Source: Sanghuangporus weigelae
Lineage: Eukaryota > Basidiomycota > Agaricomycetes > Hymenochaetales > Hymenochaetaceae
Direction: 5' to 3'
Assembly (NCBI GenBank): GCA_033182465.1
Contig: CP137325.1
Location: 1,798,001 to 1,862,000 of the forward strand
DNA length: 64,000 bases
The notes below the pieces were generated by a model that saw only the letters and a list, made by a program, of their open reading frames with translations, was not told the origin of the DNA and made no database searches. Position numbers and translations under genes: made by a program. Shown here one piece after another: positions 35,564-47,265 of this stretch (position 1 is its first letter; the number at the start of each line of letters is the position of its first letter).

Positions 35564-36695
35564 TCACATAACGATGCAATCATTTTTCTTCTTCATTTCT
35601 GCATATGGATCTGTTTGACCACCGTCTTGGTTAGGTACGTCCCCTTCAACCTTGGGGGTCGGCGCCTTTTCCGCGGCCTGTCCGATACTCTCCGCTTCCT
35701 GACGTTCCTCGAATGTACTCCGTCTCTCCAGGTCCTCTGCATCAATCTCCTCGATCTTCGCCTCGACATGTTCGCTGACTTCCTCTTGAATGTCTTCTGG
35801 CATGGCGCGGAGAATCTTCCCAAGTCCGAGAGAAGCAAGGCGTAGGAGAGCATCGGCATGCGGTATTCCGCGCGTGCGTGCAAAACCAGAGACACCGGTA
35901 ATGACTACTGGGTGCTTTAAGCCATTGTCGAGAAGAACGAGTGCATCGCGGCCGTGTCTTTTGAGAGTGCGCTTGAGCTCCGGGTCATGTGCGAGCTTGT
36001 TCAAGTTGAACTGGGGTGCTTTCGAAGAAGCCTTGCCTTTGTCCCCGTCTTTCGTAGGGGAGAGTTGCGAGAGCTTGTCCAGGGAGGTTGTTACAACTAA
36101 AACAGCATTCTCACTGAACAAAGCGTCAGTAAAAAAATCAATAATCTAATAAGCAAATTGTATACCCAGCCGCTTTGATAACTTCGGCTGTCCTTTCCGC
36201 AATCTGCCGTCCACCTTCTCCACTGCCCCTCAGTTTCTCGTCAATAATAACGACAACGTCCTTTCCGCTCGTAGAGACCGCCTGCCTGACTTCTTCAGCA
36301 GCGCTGACAAGGTTCTTGCGTCCCTTGTTGAATTGTGTTCCGACCTTCTTGTTGGGAAGAACTGCTTCGCCCATGAGCCAAAGAGGGGACATGCCTATCC
36401 AGGTTTGAGCGTAGGCAGAGAAGAAACGTCGAGCGGGAAGACGATTGTCCTTTGATAAGGCTCGCTTGAAAAGTCCAGTACCGGTTGAGGGAGCCGAGGA
36501 TTCTGGCGCATTACCTAGTTCGCCGTCCATGAGTGCGTTAGACTTTGAGTCATTAATATTGGCGTAAGCTCCTGGCATCCTTTCTTGCGCTACCGGATGT
36601 TGAGGCGATGGTGACGGTGGATGTTTGTTGTCCATCGACTGAGAAGTTGTTGTGGACTCTGGTCCAGCGATATGCTTGTCTGCTGTACTCGTCAT
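35564..36695 (-). CDS. CaaX-box protein of unknown function, 2 exons (359 aa)
   Basis: Read on the minus strand, exon 1 is 36695-36166 and exon 2 is 36113-35564; the total is exactly 360 codons. The N-terminus is Ser/Pro-rich and probably disordered. The middle part (GKDVVVIIDEKLRGSGEGGRQ then ENAVLVVTTSLDKL) alternates beta-like hydrophobic runs and helices, and the C-terminal third is acidic. The last four residues are Cys-Ile-Val-Met, a good farnesylation signal, preceded by a Lys run, so the protein should be anchored to a membrane. I recognise no enzymatic motif. Its promoter lies head to head with the DUF6534 gene at 37676. Confidence 0.75.
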
Positions 36696-37675
36696 GGTTG
36701 CGTTGCGGTTAGGTTAGAGTCGAGAAATTAATATTAATATTACTATTACATTACAATTGGAGTGAGGAAAGGAGCAGTAGTGATGATGTCATCCACCGCG
36801 TTATGTTTAGAGCAGTCACGTTATAGGCACGTGGAAGAGGAAAATATTCTTCTCCGCACAACGCCTGAGAAAGCAACGGGAACTCTTCCCAACCACGATC
36901 AGTACGGGAACCCTTCGCGTTCGTAGCTTCCATACTTTATGTCGTTGCTCTGATTTCTCGTGTTTCTCATGAACTAGTCGTCTGAGGATTCATCCAACGG
37001 GAACGGCCATAGAGAGGCACATTGAGAAGTTCATGAATGCCTAACCCTTGTTGAATGAAACTTTGCAGCGATGCAACAGCGAGCTCACGCTATTTGGAGA
37101 ATGACGGTGCGAGTAGACGTAGCGATGTGATCGCAAGGTCCTCTTCCATGCTGTTCTCATCCCTTGCCTATCGGAGTCCTACTTGATTTCAAGTCGGCCC
37201 GGATCGTCAATGATCTGCGTCTCTTATTTGTGGATAAATTTACCTGGTCTTCTGTGGCAAACTTTGAAGAGCTTCCACTCCAATCATTGTCGTATTCGGA
37301 ATGGTTTTCGCACATAACTAGCTCTTGAAACCAGCCACAGATTACCTTATTCGGTCTGATCTGGTCCGTTTTACTCTAACCATTCCCGATTGGCTATCTT
37401 TATCCCATCCCTTGGGCTGATTTCATCTTTTTTTCAATTTTCATCAGGGATTGAAGAAGACGGCTGCTGTGTTTCGTATGTAACAGACGGCGAATAACCC
37501 CAAAATGAGCTGGGTTCCCTCCTTGTGGTGTGATCATCTATCGGCGTTAAGTGTAGCATGCTTAGACCCGTCCTGCTGGGCCCCTGTTTGGAATCCACGG
37601 CCGCTCGTATATATTTCACTACGTCTTGTCAAGCCTCCTGTCCGTCTCCTTTACCTCTGCCTTATCCCCGGAAAC
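36696..37675. other. Divergent intergenic region
   Basis: This 980-bp region lies between the CaaX gene and the DUF6534 gene. Short AT-rich runs (taatattaatattactatt near 36730) occur next to the CaaX start; otherwise I see nothing distinct. Confidence 0.5.
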
Positions 37676-39486
37676 ATGGATCTATCCAGTACTTTTGGTG
37701 TCATTTACTGGGGTAAGTAATTTTGCTATATCGGAGCCTTTGGCTATCGACAACGACTTTGCCTCCAGGATTCATTATTGCTACCGCGTCAGTATTCCGA
37801 GCTATTGAAAACATACCTCTGGCTGAGTCCTCTTTCAACGGCTTTGCTTCAGTCTTTTCGGGATCTCCGTCGTTCAAGGATATTTTTTCTTCCTTGGGAA
37901 CAAGGACTCCTGGAAATTAAGATTATTTGTAGGTGATTCTCTCCCCGGGCAAATAAGCTCCTCCCTCTAATCGGCCTCGATCAGGTTGCTTTGATGCTGT
38001 TGGTTTCAATGCGTTTCGGTTGATTGTCTAGCTTGACTTAATCCCCTTTACTAGGCTGCTAGACCTATCGACAACAGCGCTTTCCTCAGAAGCATTACAC
38101 TATTACCTTGTGAGACTCCTTCCTTTTCCTGTTCAGACGCACGATCGATAAACGACGTAATCAAACAGGTAGTTAACTTCGGCAATCCACTGGCATTATT
38201 ATACATGATTAAGCACGTCTGTCGCTTAGGGAAGAAGGGTTACGAATGACCTTGCACTCTCCTAGACCCTACGTGGCCGAATACGCCATCACGTTGATCA
38301 TTATTTTCTTGTTTGTCCCGCCATGCTTCTCTAGATATGTTTAGGTGAGACCTAACATACCGCATCCTAGGTCACAAACCTTTTACATGTGGCAGATTTA
38401 TGCAGGTATGATCTCACCAGATCTTTATTTTTCCTTTTAATGGCGACGATAGTCAATAGGACTGCATGGATACCTCTTTTGATTGTAAGTAACTGGGTTA
38501 TCTCCAACCCATACCCATTCTGAAGAGACAAAGTTCTTGCTTGCGACCTGCTCGCTGAGTGGGGGCATCGGTGCGTTCCACTTGTTCCAATAATGACAAT
38601 AAATGGCTAATAATTTCCTATCGTCAACAGCTCTTACGGTCGAACTGTTTAAAGTGGGCTTGCTGATAAAAAATCTTTCTGACTCAACGATAATGGTAAG
38701 CTAAACGTATCATAAGTCATTGTGTTGCTAACAGATTTCCCTGTGTAGATATGTCTGAGTATTGCGACATCATTCGCGGCTGCTTGCGATATTGTATCAA
38801 CCGCGGCGATGTGTTATTATCTTGCATTTCGTCGCTCTGCGTACAAAGAGTGAGAATGTCTCATTCTTGCCCTAGACAACATCGCTGATCTGCGTCGCAC
38901 ATCGTTCCCGACGGAAGGACGAATACTCTTCTTAAAATGCTCCTTTTCCTCGCTGTAAATCGAGGAGTCTTAGTCGCAGTCGCGCAAGTTGGACACCTCG
39001 CGCTTTTCGTTGCATTTCCATCGCGAGCCTACTGGTAATCCCGTCGTCCCCGCTTGTGAAAGGAGGAACTAATTTCGCACTACACAGGATGCCTTTCCAT
39101 CTGAGCTTGAGCAAGTTGCATGTAAACACACTATGTGAGCACGACCCATCTCTTTCCGCATGAGTTGCGCTGATTCGTCTTTGAAGTGGCAATGTCAGAC
39201 AAATTTCGTTTTCGTCGAGTATCTTCTTTCTGATGTTTCCTGGTATCGTAGGCTCAACTCGCGGACGACCCTCCGTACAAGAAATAATGCCACGAGGCTC
39301 GAAATATCGACGAACTTTGCATCCATCGGGGAGAATTCGCCTAACTCTCCTAGTCCACGCACGCCATATTCCAAGAGACAAAGTGGTGGAGTTGGGACCT
39401 TTGAACTCCTTGACTTTCCGAAAGACATGGTGTGGGATTCGTTGCCTTTTCTCTTAGGCTTGTTTCCTGACGGAGTACCTTATTAG
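37676..39486 (+). CDS. DUF6534-type multi-pass membrane protein
   Basis: The ATG at 37676 begins MDLSSTFGVIYWG before GTAAGT. Then exons encode GFIIATA, LFGISVVQGYFFFLGNKD (from about 37853), VALM plus LLDLSTTALSSEALHYYL, VNFGNPLALLYMIK, an ALTVELFKVGLL block, ICLSIATSFAAACDIVSTAA, YLAFRRSAYK, then TNTLLKMLLFLAVNRGVLVA and PSRAYW, MPFHLSLSKLHVNTL and a hydrophilic tail from LNSRTTLR to the stop at 39486. This series is the usual order of the mushroom DUF6534 family, which has about seven membrane segments and a final SKLYVNSLLATLNAR block. Function of the family is not known. All exons but the last join cleanly; the last junction (near 39128-39251) did not close in phase by eye. A relative is at 61975. 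Confidence 0.7.
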
Positions 39487-40067
39487 CGACGGCCAAGTGT
39501 GATCTTCTCGAACATGCGCAAACCTCCTCCAGGCATCGAGGAGGAGGTCGAATGTATCGATGTGGAAGAAGCCGTACTCAGAAAGCCTATATCAATTCTT
39601 CACACTGGTGAAGGGGAACCAATAACGTTTGCATGATTGACTCCAGACGTGTTGCGGCGTAACAACAGATTGGCACTATGAATGAGCAACAGCAAATATA
39701 GCCTTTCTTGAATCTTTCTCTATAACAATGTCACTTCTGCCCCAAATTATGCTAGACTACTTATGTTTATGACTTTTGGTGCTGTTCTTGTATACAATAC
39801 AATTCAAGGGTCGGAAGATGAATCATATATTAAATATGTAAATGACCTCGTTTTTCACATATTCGTTTTGGATGTCATGTCTACCATATACTTGTTATTG
39901 CGTGCTGAAAATAATGAGATAAGAGTCTTTTGGGGACGTTAGTTCTTCCCTTAGATGGCAAAATGTCCGAGTGTGAATCGCTGAATTCAAGCTCCGCCGG
40001 TGCGTCGCGAGTCCCATTCACGTGACTGACTTACATGATTTTCGCTCCCGCTTCTTGATTTTACACC
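39487..40067. other. Intergenic upstream of COQ3
   Basis: No gene seen. CACGTGAC at 40019-40026 is about 45 bp upstream of the COQ3 start codon. Confidence 0.6.
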
Positions 40068-41190
40068 ATGTCCGCAAAGGTGAATTCCATTGTCTCTTCG
40101 CTCGGTTGAAATTACTCATCGTCAGTACTTCGCATTTTTTATAAGAGGCTTGGTGGACAACTCTTTCGGTGTTCGACGGTCAGGAGAAAGCCGGACGTTT
40201 GGCGCGTATCACGCGTATGTAGACGACAACTCTCGATAACATCTTCAACGTCTTCCGTCAATGAAGAAGAAATAAATTTCTTTTCCCGACTCTCTTCTCA
40301 GTGGTGGGATGAGACTGGCGAGTTCGGTCTACTGCACAAGATGAACCCGATACGGGTGAAGTTCATACGGGAAAAGATGCTTGAGGTAGCACGTGACGAC
40401 GGACTCGACGACGAGGAAGGTGCCGGTACGAAGAATGCACGGATTCTATCCGGGCTTGACGTTCTTGATGTTGGGTGCGGAGGAGGGTTGCTATCGGAGG
40501 TAAGAACCCTCGCCTTGCGTTTTATTTTCCTGACCTCACGACCATGGAAGAGTCTCACACGTCTTGGAGCGAGGACGTTAGGCGTTGATGCATCTGCTTC
40601 AAACATCGCTATTGCTTCTCTGCATGCATCTCAGGACTGTGCTTTACAGAACTCAACTCTGTCTTATCGGAACGCAACAGCAGAAGACCTAGTCAAGGAA
40701 ACGCCCCGATATGATGTTGTGTGCTCCATGGAAGTTATAGAACATGTTGATAACCCAGCTGCCTTCCTCCGGTCGTGTGCTACGCTAGTCAAGGTATGGT
40801 GCTTGATCTCATTGTCGATTATTTGACTGAGTGCGATATCAGCCCGGTGGTCATCTCTTTCTTTCTACGGTCTCGCGCACTCCGCTAGCGTACCTCCTGA
40901 CAATCTTTGCTGCGGAAAAAGTCCTCCGGCTTGTCGAGCCTGGTACTCACACCTACGAAAAATACGTAAAGCCTACTGAGCTTCTTGGTTTCTTCAGAAG
41001 CCCAGCGGGAGAGTCCAAGCGGCCGTGGATTACGAATATGTACGATGGAATAGCACCGCGGCGCGAAGCAGAGGTGCGTGGTATTATGTATCTGCCTTGG
41101 AAAGGCACCTGGGAACTGGCTCCACGGGGTGCATTTGGATCCACGGAATGCAATTATCTGTTCTGGGTCCGAAAGCCAATGTCGCCCTGA
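40068..41190 (+). CDS. COQ3: Ubiquinone biosynthesis O-methyltransferase, 4 exons (318 aa)
   Basis: Exons: 40068-40079, 40146-40499, 40551-40793, 40843-41190; phases close exactly. The N-terminus is Arg/Ser-rich without acids (a mitochondrial targeting peptide). The methyltransferase has FFSRLSSQWWDETGEFGLLHKMNPIR, typical of UbiG/Coq3, the SAM site VLDVGCGGGLLSE, GVDAS, VVCSMEVIEHVDNP, PGGHLFLSTVSRT and EKYVKPTEL. COQ3 carries out both O-methylation steps of coenzyme Q synthesis at the matrix side of the inner membrane in the Q-biosynthetic complex. Length fits the family. Exon 1 holds only four codons. Confidence 0.96.
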
Positions 41191-41585
41191 TGCCGGCTCG
41201 TCCAACTGTCGACTTCATGAGGTCCGTTTGTATCCTTCGATTCCGCTGGAGAGATAGGCAGGGATTTTAGCCTTTGAAAAGTTAGCATCATTCCTGATTG
41301 ACCGATCAGACGATGTCACTGTGGCTAAGCACTTCATAGTCACTTGAGCTCATTTTTGGTACCTCTTATATAGTGAGTCCTATTGTTTACTTCCGAAGTT
41401 CTCTGGTTTCTGATTAATACATATAGAAACGGTTTCAATCAATAATGAAATACAACATAACAAGTCCTGATTATTTGCTGTTCGGAAGTACGCGGTTCCG
41501 GATGTTTGTCTGGTCTACCATTGCATACCGGCATGAGTTTGAGCGTGAGGAAGGTTGCACTTGGGGAAAATACTTTTCTCCCTGA
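41191..41585. other. Intergenic, no gene seen
   Basis: It is AT-rich 3' sequence of COQ3; no conserved feature seen. Confidence 0.5.
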
Positions 41586-43626
41586 ATGCCTTCCCCGCGG
41601 GCTTTGACTTTACCGTGCCGACACGGTAAGCGAGTACAGACGCTTTATCTCTTCGCTGTCAAGGTCTTTGTCTCCTATACAAATTTATTGGGATATGCTA
41701 GTAATTCTATACAGAATGGCGAACTGACCATGACAAGTCCACGCGAAGCTCATGACAAGGTTGAAAAGTCGCCTCGCAAACATCTCAAGAGTTCACAAAT
41801 GATTTCCGCGTTTCAACTTCGTGATTACTTCCCGGAGGGGCCAGCACCTAAGCAAAACGAGATAGACGTGGTTGTTGTGCCGAAATCCAATACGTCGACT
41901 TTATCATTCAGATATACTTTTCTCGACTATCGCCAGTCTGGGATCGCATTACAACGAGTCTCAGTCCTCACCCGACCGTCTTGAAGATTTCCTCCGCTCG
42001 AGAAATCTGCCCGAGAACCGTCGTCGAGACGACGTCCACCTCGACCCATCTGTATGATACGACGGTATTGGATTTAAAGGAAGATGACGTTTCTTTCACT
42101 CTACGCAAATTTGAGACAATGTCATAATCCATTGTTCACGACTTGTTTGATCGGGTCCTGCCAACGCATCCGGTTACCAGCAGAACAAAACTTGAAATGG
42201 CTTGTGCGTTCGCGAACTATCATGACGAACTTATTGCTCAGACACCTCTTGATCATGAACCAAGTGTCGGGCAGGGAACTCTCAAAATACTGGAGATATG
42301 TATTACTTGTTCGGGTTGACATCGGAGATGCAAAACAAAGCAGTAGAACAAACGTGTGAACGTACGGATGGATTCGGTTGCTCATCGTGTCGGAGGCGAT
42401 CTCATCGTAAAAGACAAAAGCCCGACAGTTTCGCAAAGTTCTGCAATGATAACGAAGTAGACACTTGTTGCCGGGAACAATTTCTTGAAATCAGACTGAT
42501 GGAATATGGTTTTCGGGCTATCTTCTTCAGGGTATGTCAGGCATTCGGTAGCACTCGCAAGATTGTCTGATACATTTTTCAGCTGACGGCATACATGATT
42601 AGCGAAAAGCTGCGTAGGGGATTAATGAACTGTAGGCAGAAGATGCGGATCGTGCAGATCGAATATAAAATAAGCCGTCCGTATGCGATCATTTCAGAAG
42701 CGATTCATCCATCCAGATTCTCCCTCGCCATCCTCAGCTTACTCTCTTATCTGTTACATGCTGTTAACATGCGAAAGCTCAGTCCCCTTTTTTTATGGAA
42801 TCAAAGTGTCCGTTCCGGCGTCACCGCCAATCACACGGCTCGACCGTCCTCGCCCACCAATTCGAAGCCAGAAGTCTCTGCTTACCCACCATGCCGCTTC
42901 AGAAGTCATATCTAGTGTAAGCGCGGCCTCGAGACAGGATGTACAAGCTATATCGATCCCCATGATATATAGGTAGTAGTATTATATATGACTGCAGGGG
43001 CAGGCAGGTTTCTCGTCGATATTTCGATGATGCGTATGGATAAGCTACAGATCCTGATCCTTGTCGGTTGCAATCGGACTGCGGATGTCTACATTAATAA
43101 GTTACTAGATGCCGGCAGCTTCGGACATGTCTTTTTGGGCGACTTATTTGTTGGTGAACAACATTACGGCCTCGTAATCGTAAAATTTGCCATCATGGGT
43201 TCGGAAGAGCACCTCGCTACTGAGGCTAGAGCATACACAATGCTCTCTGCCCTGCGTGATGTCGGTGTGCCTATATATTACGGTTACCTCAGTGGCCAGA
43301 ATGCTAGCACCCCGTACTCGTGCATTTTGATCGATTTCTGTGGTCTTCCTTTAGAATCATTCGAAAACTTGTCGCTACTATAAAGGTGCGTAACGCTGAT
43401 CCTCCAAATCAGCCTGCTATACTGACATTCTTTGTAAAGAATGGAGATCTTCCGAGTTATGCGGCAAATGCATCGAGCAGGTGTCATGCATGATGATGTC
43501 TCTCCGATGAATGTTTTGCAGAGGAACTCGAGTCTTCGTGTAATGGATTTCTCTGTTGCGAACATGGGTCATGAATGCCTGGGCGTGGACGCTTGTCAAG
43601 AGTTGATCGATATTCAACCGAGTTGA
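41586..43626 (+). pseudogene. Decayed protein-kinase-like gene
   Basis: The best parts are a first open piece with a Lys/Ser-rich N-terminus and SAFQLRDYFPEGPAP (41730-41980), a middle piece encoding MACAFANYHDELIAQTPLD (about 42200-42260) and a kinase-like end. In the last, LLDAGSFGHVFLGDL resembles the glycine loop (about 43100), CILIDFCGLPL the hinge, MRQMHRAGVMHDDVSPMNVL the catalytic loop (HDD in place of HRD, about 43455-43515) and VMDFSVA the DFG. Stops and frame changes separate the parts: TAA at 43381-43383 lies just before the only plausible splice donor. A living gene with introns that I could not place is the alternative. Confidence 0.5.
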
Positions 43627-43759
43627 AACTCGCTCCTCTTCACGTTATGCACGTCCGTTCTTCCACTATGGTCTTTCTGCCAAGATGCATGATTTGGGAT
43701 TGTTGTTTTTGCTCTGTTCACTTTCCTAATCCTGCAACATGGCTCATTACAGGGACGTG

Positions 43760-43867
43760 ATTTTCGGCTCACCTGTACCTCGAAACACAAAGTAAATCAT
43801 ATACTTGACCGTTGAGATATGATTTACTTTGTATTTTGAGATACGGTACGGGCGGGGCCGAAAATTG
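43760..43867. repeat. Small foldback repeat, about 108 bp
   Basis: The ends TTTTCGGC and GCCGAAAA are inverted, and the centre has a perfect 15-bp stem (CAAAGTAAATCATAT at 43788-43802 against 43817-43831) around a 14-nt loop. Between these the arms pair imperfectly. It may be a tiny MITE or a structured transcript end of the decayed kinase gene. A TCACGTGAC palindrome lies at 43875-43883 directly after it. Confidence 0.55.
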
Positions 43868-44246
43868 CAAAACATCACGTGACTCAAGACTTTGTACAGT
43901 GCGTAAGTAGCTGGCAAGGTCCACATTGCCGTGCAACACTTTTTTTAGGCGGAGATGGAATAATTACTACTTTTAGCAGCCCTCATGGACTCTGAGTTAC
44001 CAGCTTCTTTCATTATGCCAATTCGAATTTATTTCTCCCAGATCGAGACTAGGCTTACTCCCGAGATGTTAGGCTATAGAATCTACTTTCAATTTCAAAA
44101 AAATACTGTGTATTGAGGGAGATATGATTTTTTCAAACATTTTCAATGCATTTGTTACCCTCTGTACTCGCGACAGCACCTGCATAGATCATGTGTTTGG
44201 CTTTTTCTACTGTGTGAAGCATACATCTTCCTGCCCAACTTCTTTA

Positions 44247-45331
44247 CAGCTAGTTGCAAAATTGTTGGGAATCACGTGATTTCACCACTTTTCTTGCCAT
44301 GAGAGCCTCAAAACACAGATAAAATCATATCTCACCCAAATCTCAACGGTTTCACATCATCTAAGTTGCTAAATTCATCTTTTCGAAAGGGCTTTCGTTT
44401 AGGAAAAACTACCGAGAAAATAGAGCAAAACATGACCCCAAAATGGCGAAAATCTCGTTTTTTGCCTCTTTCTTGCATGTGCATTTTTTTCTGTGATCCC
44501 TGCTGGTCCAGCACCTCCCCAAAGCTATCCAGAATGATAATATGATTATAAAATGAATTTACAGACTGAGTTTGAGTTGAATTGTGTACCAGAATGTGCT
44601 GCTTTGAGCCATGTCTAAATCACTCAAAACTCATCATTTCCCCCCAGCCTCCCAGGCTCCAGGAAAAATTCTTACAGGCCAGATTCATGCATGTAAATTC
44701 ATTTTAGGTGTAATAGACTAGGTTTGTGCACTAGCTAGGGCCTCAGCATCCACTAGTGAGCTGGCCTAAACATGAGATTCTGGTTGTATGCATCATTTTA
44801 GACAGCATCTTCCCAGCTCACCAGTGGATGCTGAGGCCCTAGCTAGTGCACAAACCTAGTCTATTACACCTAAAATGAATTTACATGCATGAATCTGGCC
44901 TGTAAGAATTTTTCCTGGAGCCTGGGAGGCTAGGGGGAAATAATGAGTTTTGAGTGATTCAGGCATGGCTCAAAGCAGCACATTCTGGTACACAATTCAA
45001 CTCAAACTCAGTCTGTAAATTCATTTTATAATCATATTTTCATTCTGGATGGCTTTGGGGAGGTGCTGGACCAGCAGGGATCACAGAAAAAAATGCACAT
45101 GCAAGGAAAAGGCAAAAAAACGATAGTTTCGCCATTTTGGGGTCATGTTTTGCTCTATCTTCTTGATAGTTTTTCCTAAACGAAAGCCCTTTCGAAAAGA
45201 TGAATTTAGAAACTTAGATGATGTGAAACCGTTGAGATTTGGGTGAGATATGATTTTATCTGTGTTTTGAGGCTCTCATGGTGAGAAAAGTAGTGAAATC
45301 ACGTAATTGCCAACTATTTTGCAACTAGCTG
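44247..45331. mobile_element. Foldback MITE with 500-bp arms (family B), copy 1
   Basis: The 1085-bp element begins CAGCTAGTTGCAAAA and ends with the inverse, with TA on both outer sides (44245-44246, 45332-45333). Practically the whole element is one palindrome: arms of about 510 bp with a short middle at about 44770-44815. No protein is encoded. The TA duplication and CAG ends suggest mobilisation by a Tc1/mariner transposase (inference). Read-through RNA would form a long perfect hairpin. A second copy is at 47533-60825. Confidence 0.9.
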
Positions 45332-45626
45332 TAACTTGAGATTGCATATCACCTAAGATATACCAAAATTCTCAAGTAATTCACCTCATGCTTGACCAAT
45401 TTTTGACTAAAATTTAAAAAAATTTGACCAAAATTAAGATTTGTTTCTTGGTTACAACATAGAGTACTTTATTTTGCTGAAGGTGCTCTGCAGAGTGCAC
45501 CTTTATGCATTAATAAGCACCTCCAAAAACCGATAACTAAGCGAGCTTGCGTCGATCACCGGCACGACTCAGCAGAGCCATATGAGTTCTTCACTGAACC
45601 ATTAGGATTGCTGGTCCCCAGTAGTA
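45332..45626. other. AT-rich spacer between two DNA elements
   Basis: No gene seen. A small palindrome AAGGTGC TCTGCAGA GTGCACCTT lies near 45480-45504. Confidence 0.5.
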
Positions 45627-45844
45627 AGGTAGGGAAAGTATAAACTCGACTAGCTGTAACGCGCTGTCAAGTAGTTTTTGTAATTGAGGATATTTATACA
45701 AATAGACCCAATCAATATACTACTTCTGAGTCAACTGGATTGTTTATGCAATTGGGTAGTTTTCCCAGTTGTTTGTTATAAAGCAAGAGTGGTCTAAGTA
45801 ATAAGATGGCTACCTGATAAATGTATTGGTTTCTGAAAGATAGT

Positions 45845-46140
45845 ACTAAGCTCAAGACTGTTCTTGATTACTATACACTGAATAACTAAGACTCTGTGTC
45901 CTAATTCTGACTTATGTCTCTGTAAACAAACTGAATTACACTAAGCTCAAGTTGGTTCTTGATCACTTAATGCACTGATTAGCTAAGACTCTGTGTCCTA
46001 GCTCTGACTTGTTATACACACAAAGGTGCTTCTGAGAGTGAGCGATGTAGCTGATATGATAGTACTTGACTGAAATTCTCTTTTTTTTTTTACTGAAATT
46101 CTTTTTTTTTTTAACTGAAAATTTTTTTTTTTAACAGAGC
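45845..46140. repeat. Imperfect tandem repeats and poly-T runs
   Basis: A unit of about 100 bp is repeated: AAGCTCAAG, GTTCTTGAT and AAGACTCTGTGTCCTA occur in the same order near 45850-45905 and 45950-46005. From about 46075 a shorter unit, ACTGAAATTCT plus a T-run, is repeated three times to about 46135. Neither encodes protein. The two repeats lie in the left half of the family D element. Confidence 0.65.
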
Positions 46141-47265
46141 CCAAAGGCTGCCCTTTTATAATTTACAGGCTGTGGCTATGCTACAAATGAGTCATAAATA
46201 GTTTCTACACTAGACTATATAAGATATCAATTTATCTCCTTATGTATTAGGTCTTGTTACTTATATGTACTAATAACAAATAAATATAACTCCTTCTACT
46301 ACTAGTCATCTCAGTTCAGAATCTTCTAGAATGTCCAAAGATAAAGTGTTCTAGAATGTTCTGGTCTATTCTAGTCCATTCCTGACTAATGCACACTAAT
46401 TATAACTCATATCTCCTTATAGTTAGTTCCATTACTACTCTCAATTGGACTGTATCTATGGAGTAGACTAACTTAATCAGTGCTTGTTATTTGCTATGGG
46501 TATTAACTCAGTCTTCTGAATCTCTCCATCCTTGGCATGCACCCTAAAACCTTTGCTTTATCTGACATGTTCTGCTTCTTTTGATCAGGCACCTTTTTCA
46601 TTCATTTATTGTACACCTTGGCATGTCTAGCAGTCTGATAAGAACCCATCAGTAAGCGGAATTATACAATACGCTCTTTATCATGCATCTTTGTCTCATG
46701 AAAAATATTCTGAATCTATGTCTTCTCTTCAAGCATCTTTTGATGTTTTGCTGCATGTCTTGTTCTCGTAAAACTCATAAGCCCATAAGGTAGTTATTCA
46801 TTTCTAACTTCATAGATGATCACTTATAGTGTCATATATAGAATCTGGGTCAATCAAAGTACCTCTGTGAAAGTTGAATAGGTTGCATGGTTCTTTGATG
46901 GTTATCACGTTATTTCTAGAATTGTTTGGTAAGCCCATACATTCTTTACTGTACAAGCAGGTTTCATTCATACATCATTAGACATATCAAATTCGACAAT
47001 TTTGAAGAGGAATGGTGTTATGATGAGTGTTAGAGCATTTTGTAGTATTCATGAACTGTCATGTATTGTCACGAATTATATCTGTTAGTAATGAGATGTG
47101 ACCGCTATTAGTTATTATATAATACATTTATGGCCTGACAGTGTGTCACGTGATCCTGACCTTCCTCATTTGGCACAACAACACAACTCTTTAATTCTGC
47201 CTCCCACACCTCAGAAGCATATATTTGTCCTGCATATATATCTTTGAATTGTAAATATCTACAGA
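46141..47265. other. AT-rich interior of the family D element
   Basis: About 1.1 kb with no coding sequence seen. Runs of TCTAGAATGTTCTGG and ACTCATATCTCC-like words suggest an old transposon body. Confidence 0.4.

Noticed and set aside
45845-46140. Repeat array considered as CRISPR
   Set aside because: Eukaryotic sequence, only two to three imperfect units, no regular spacers.
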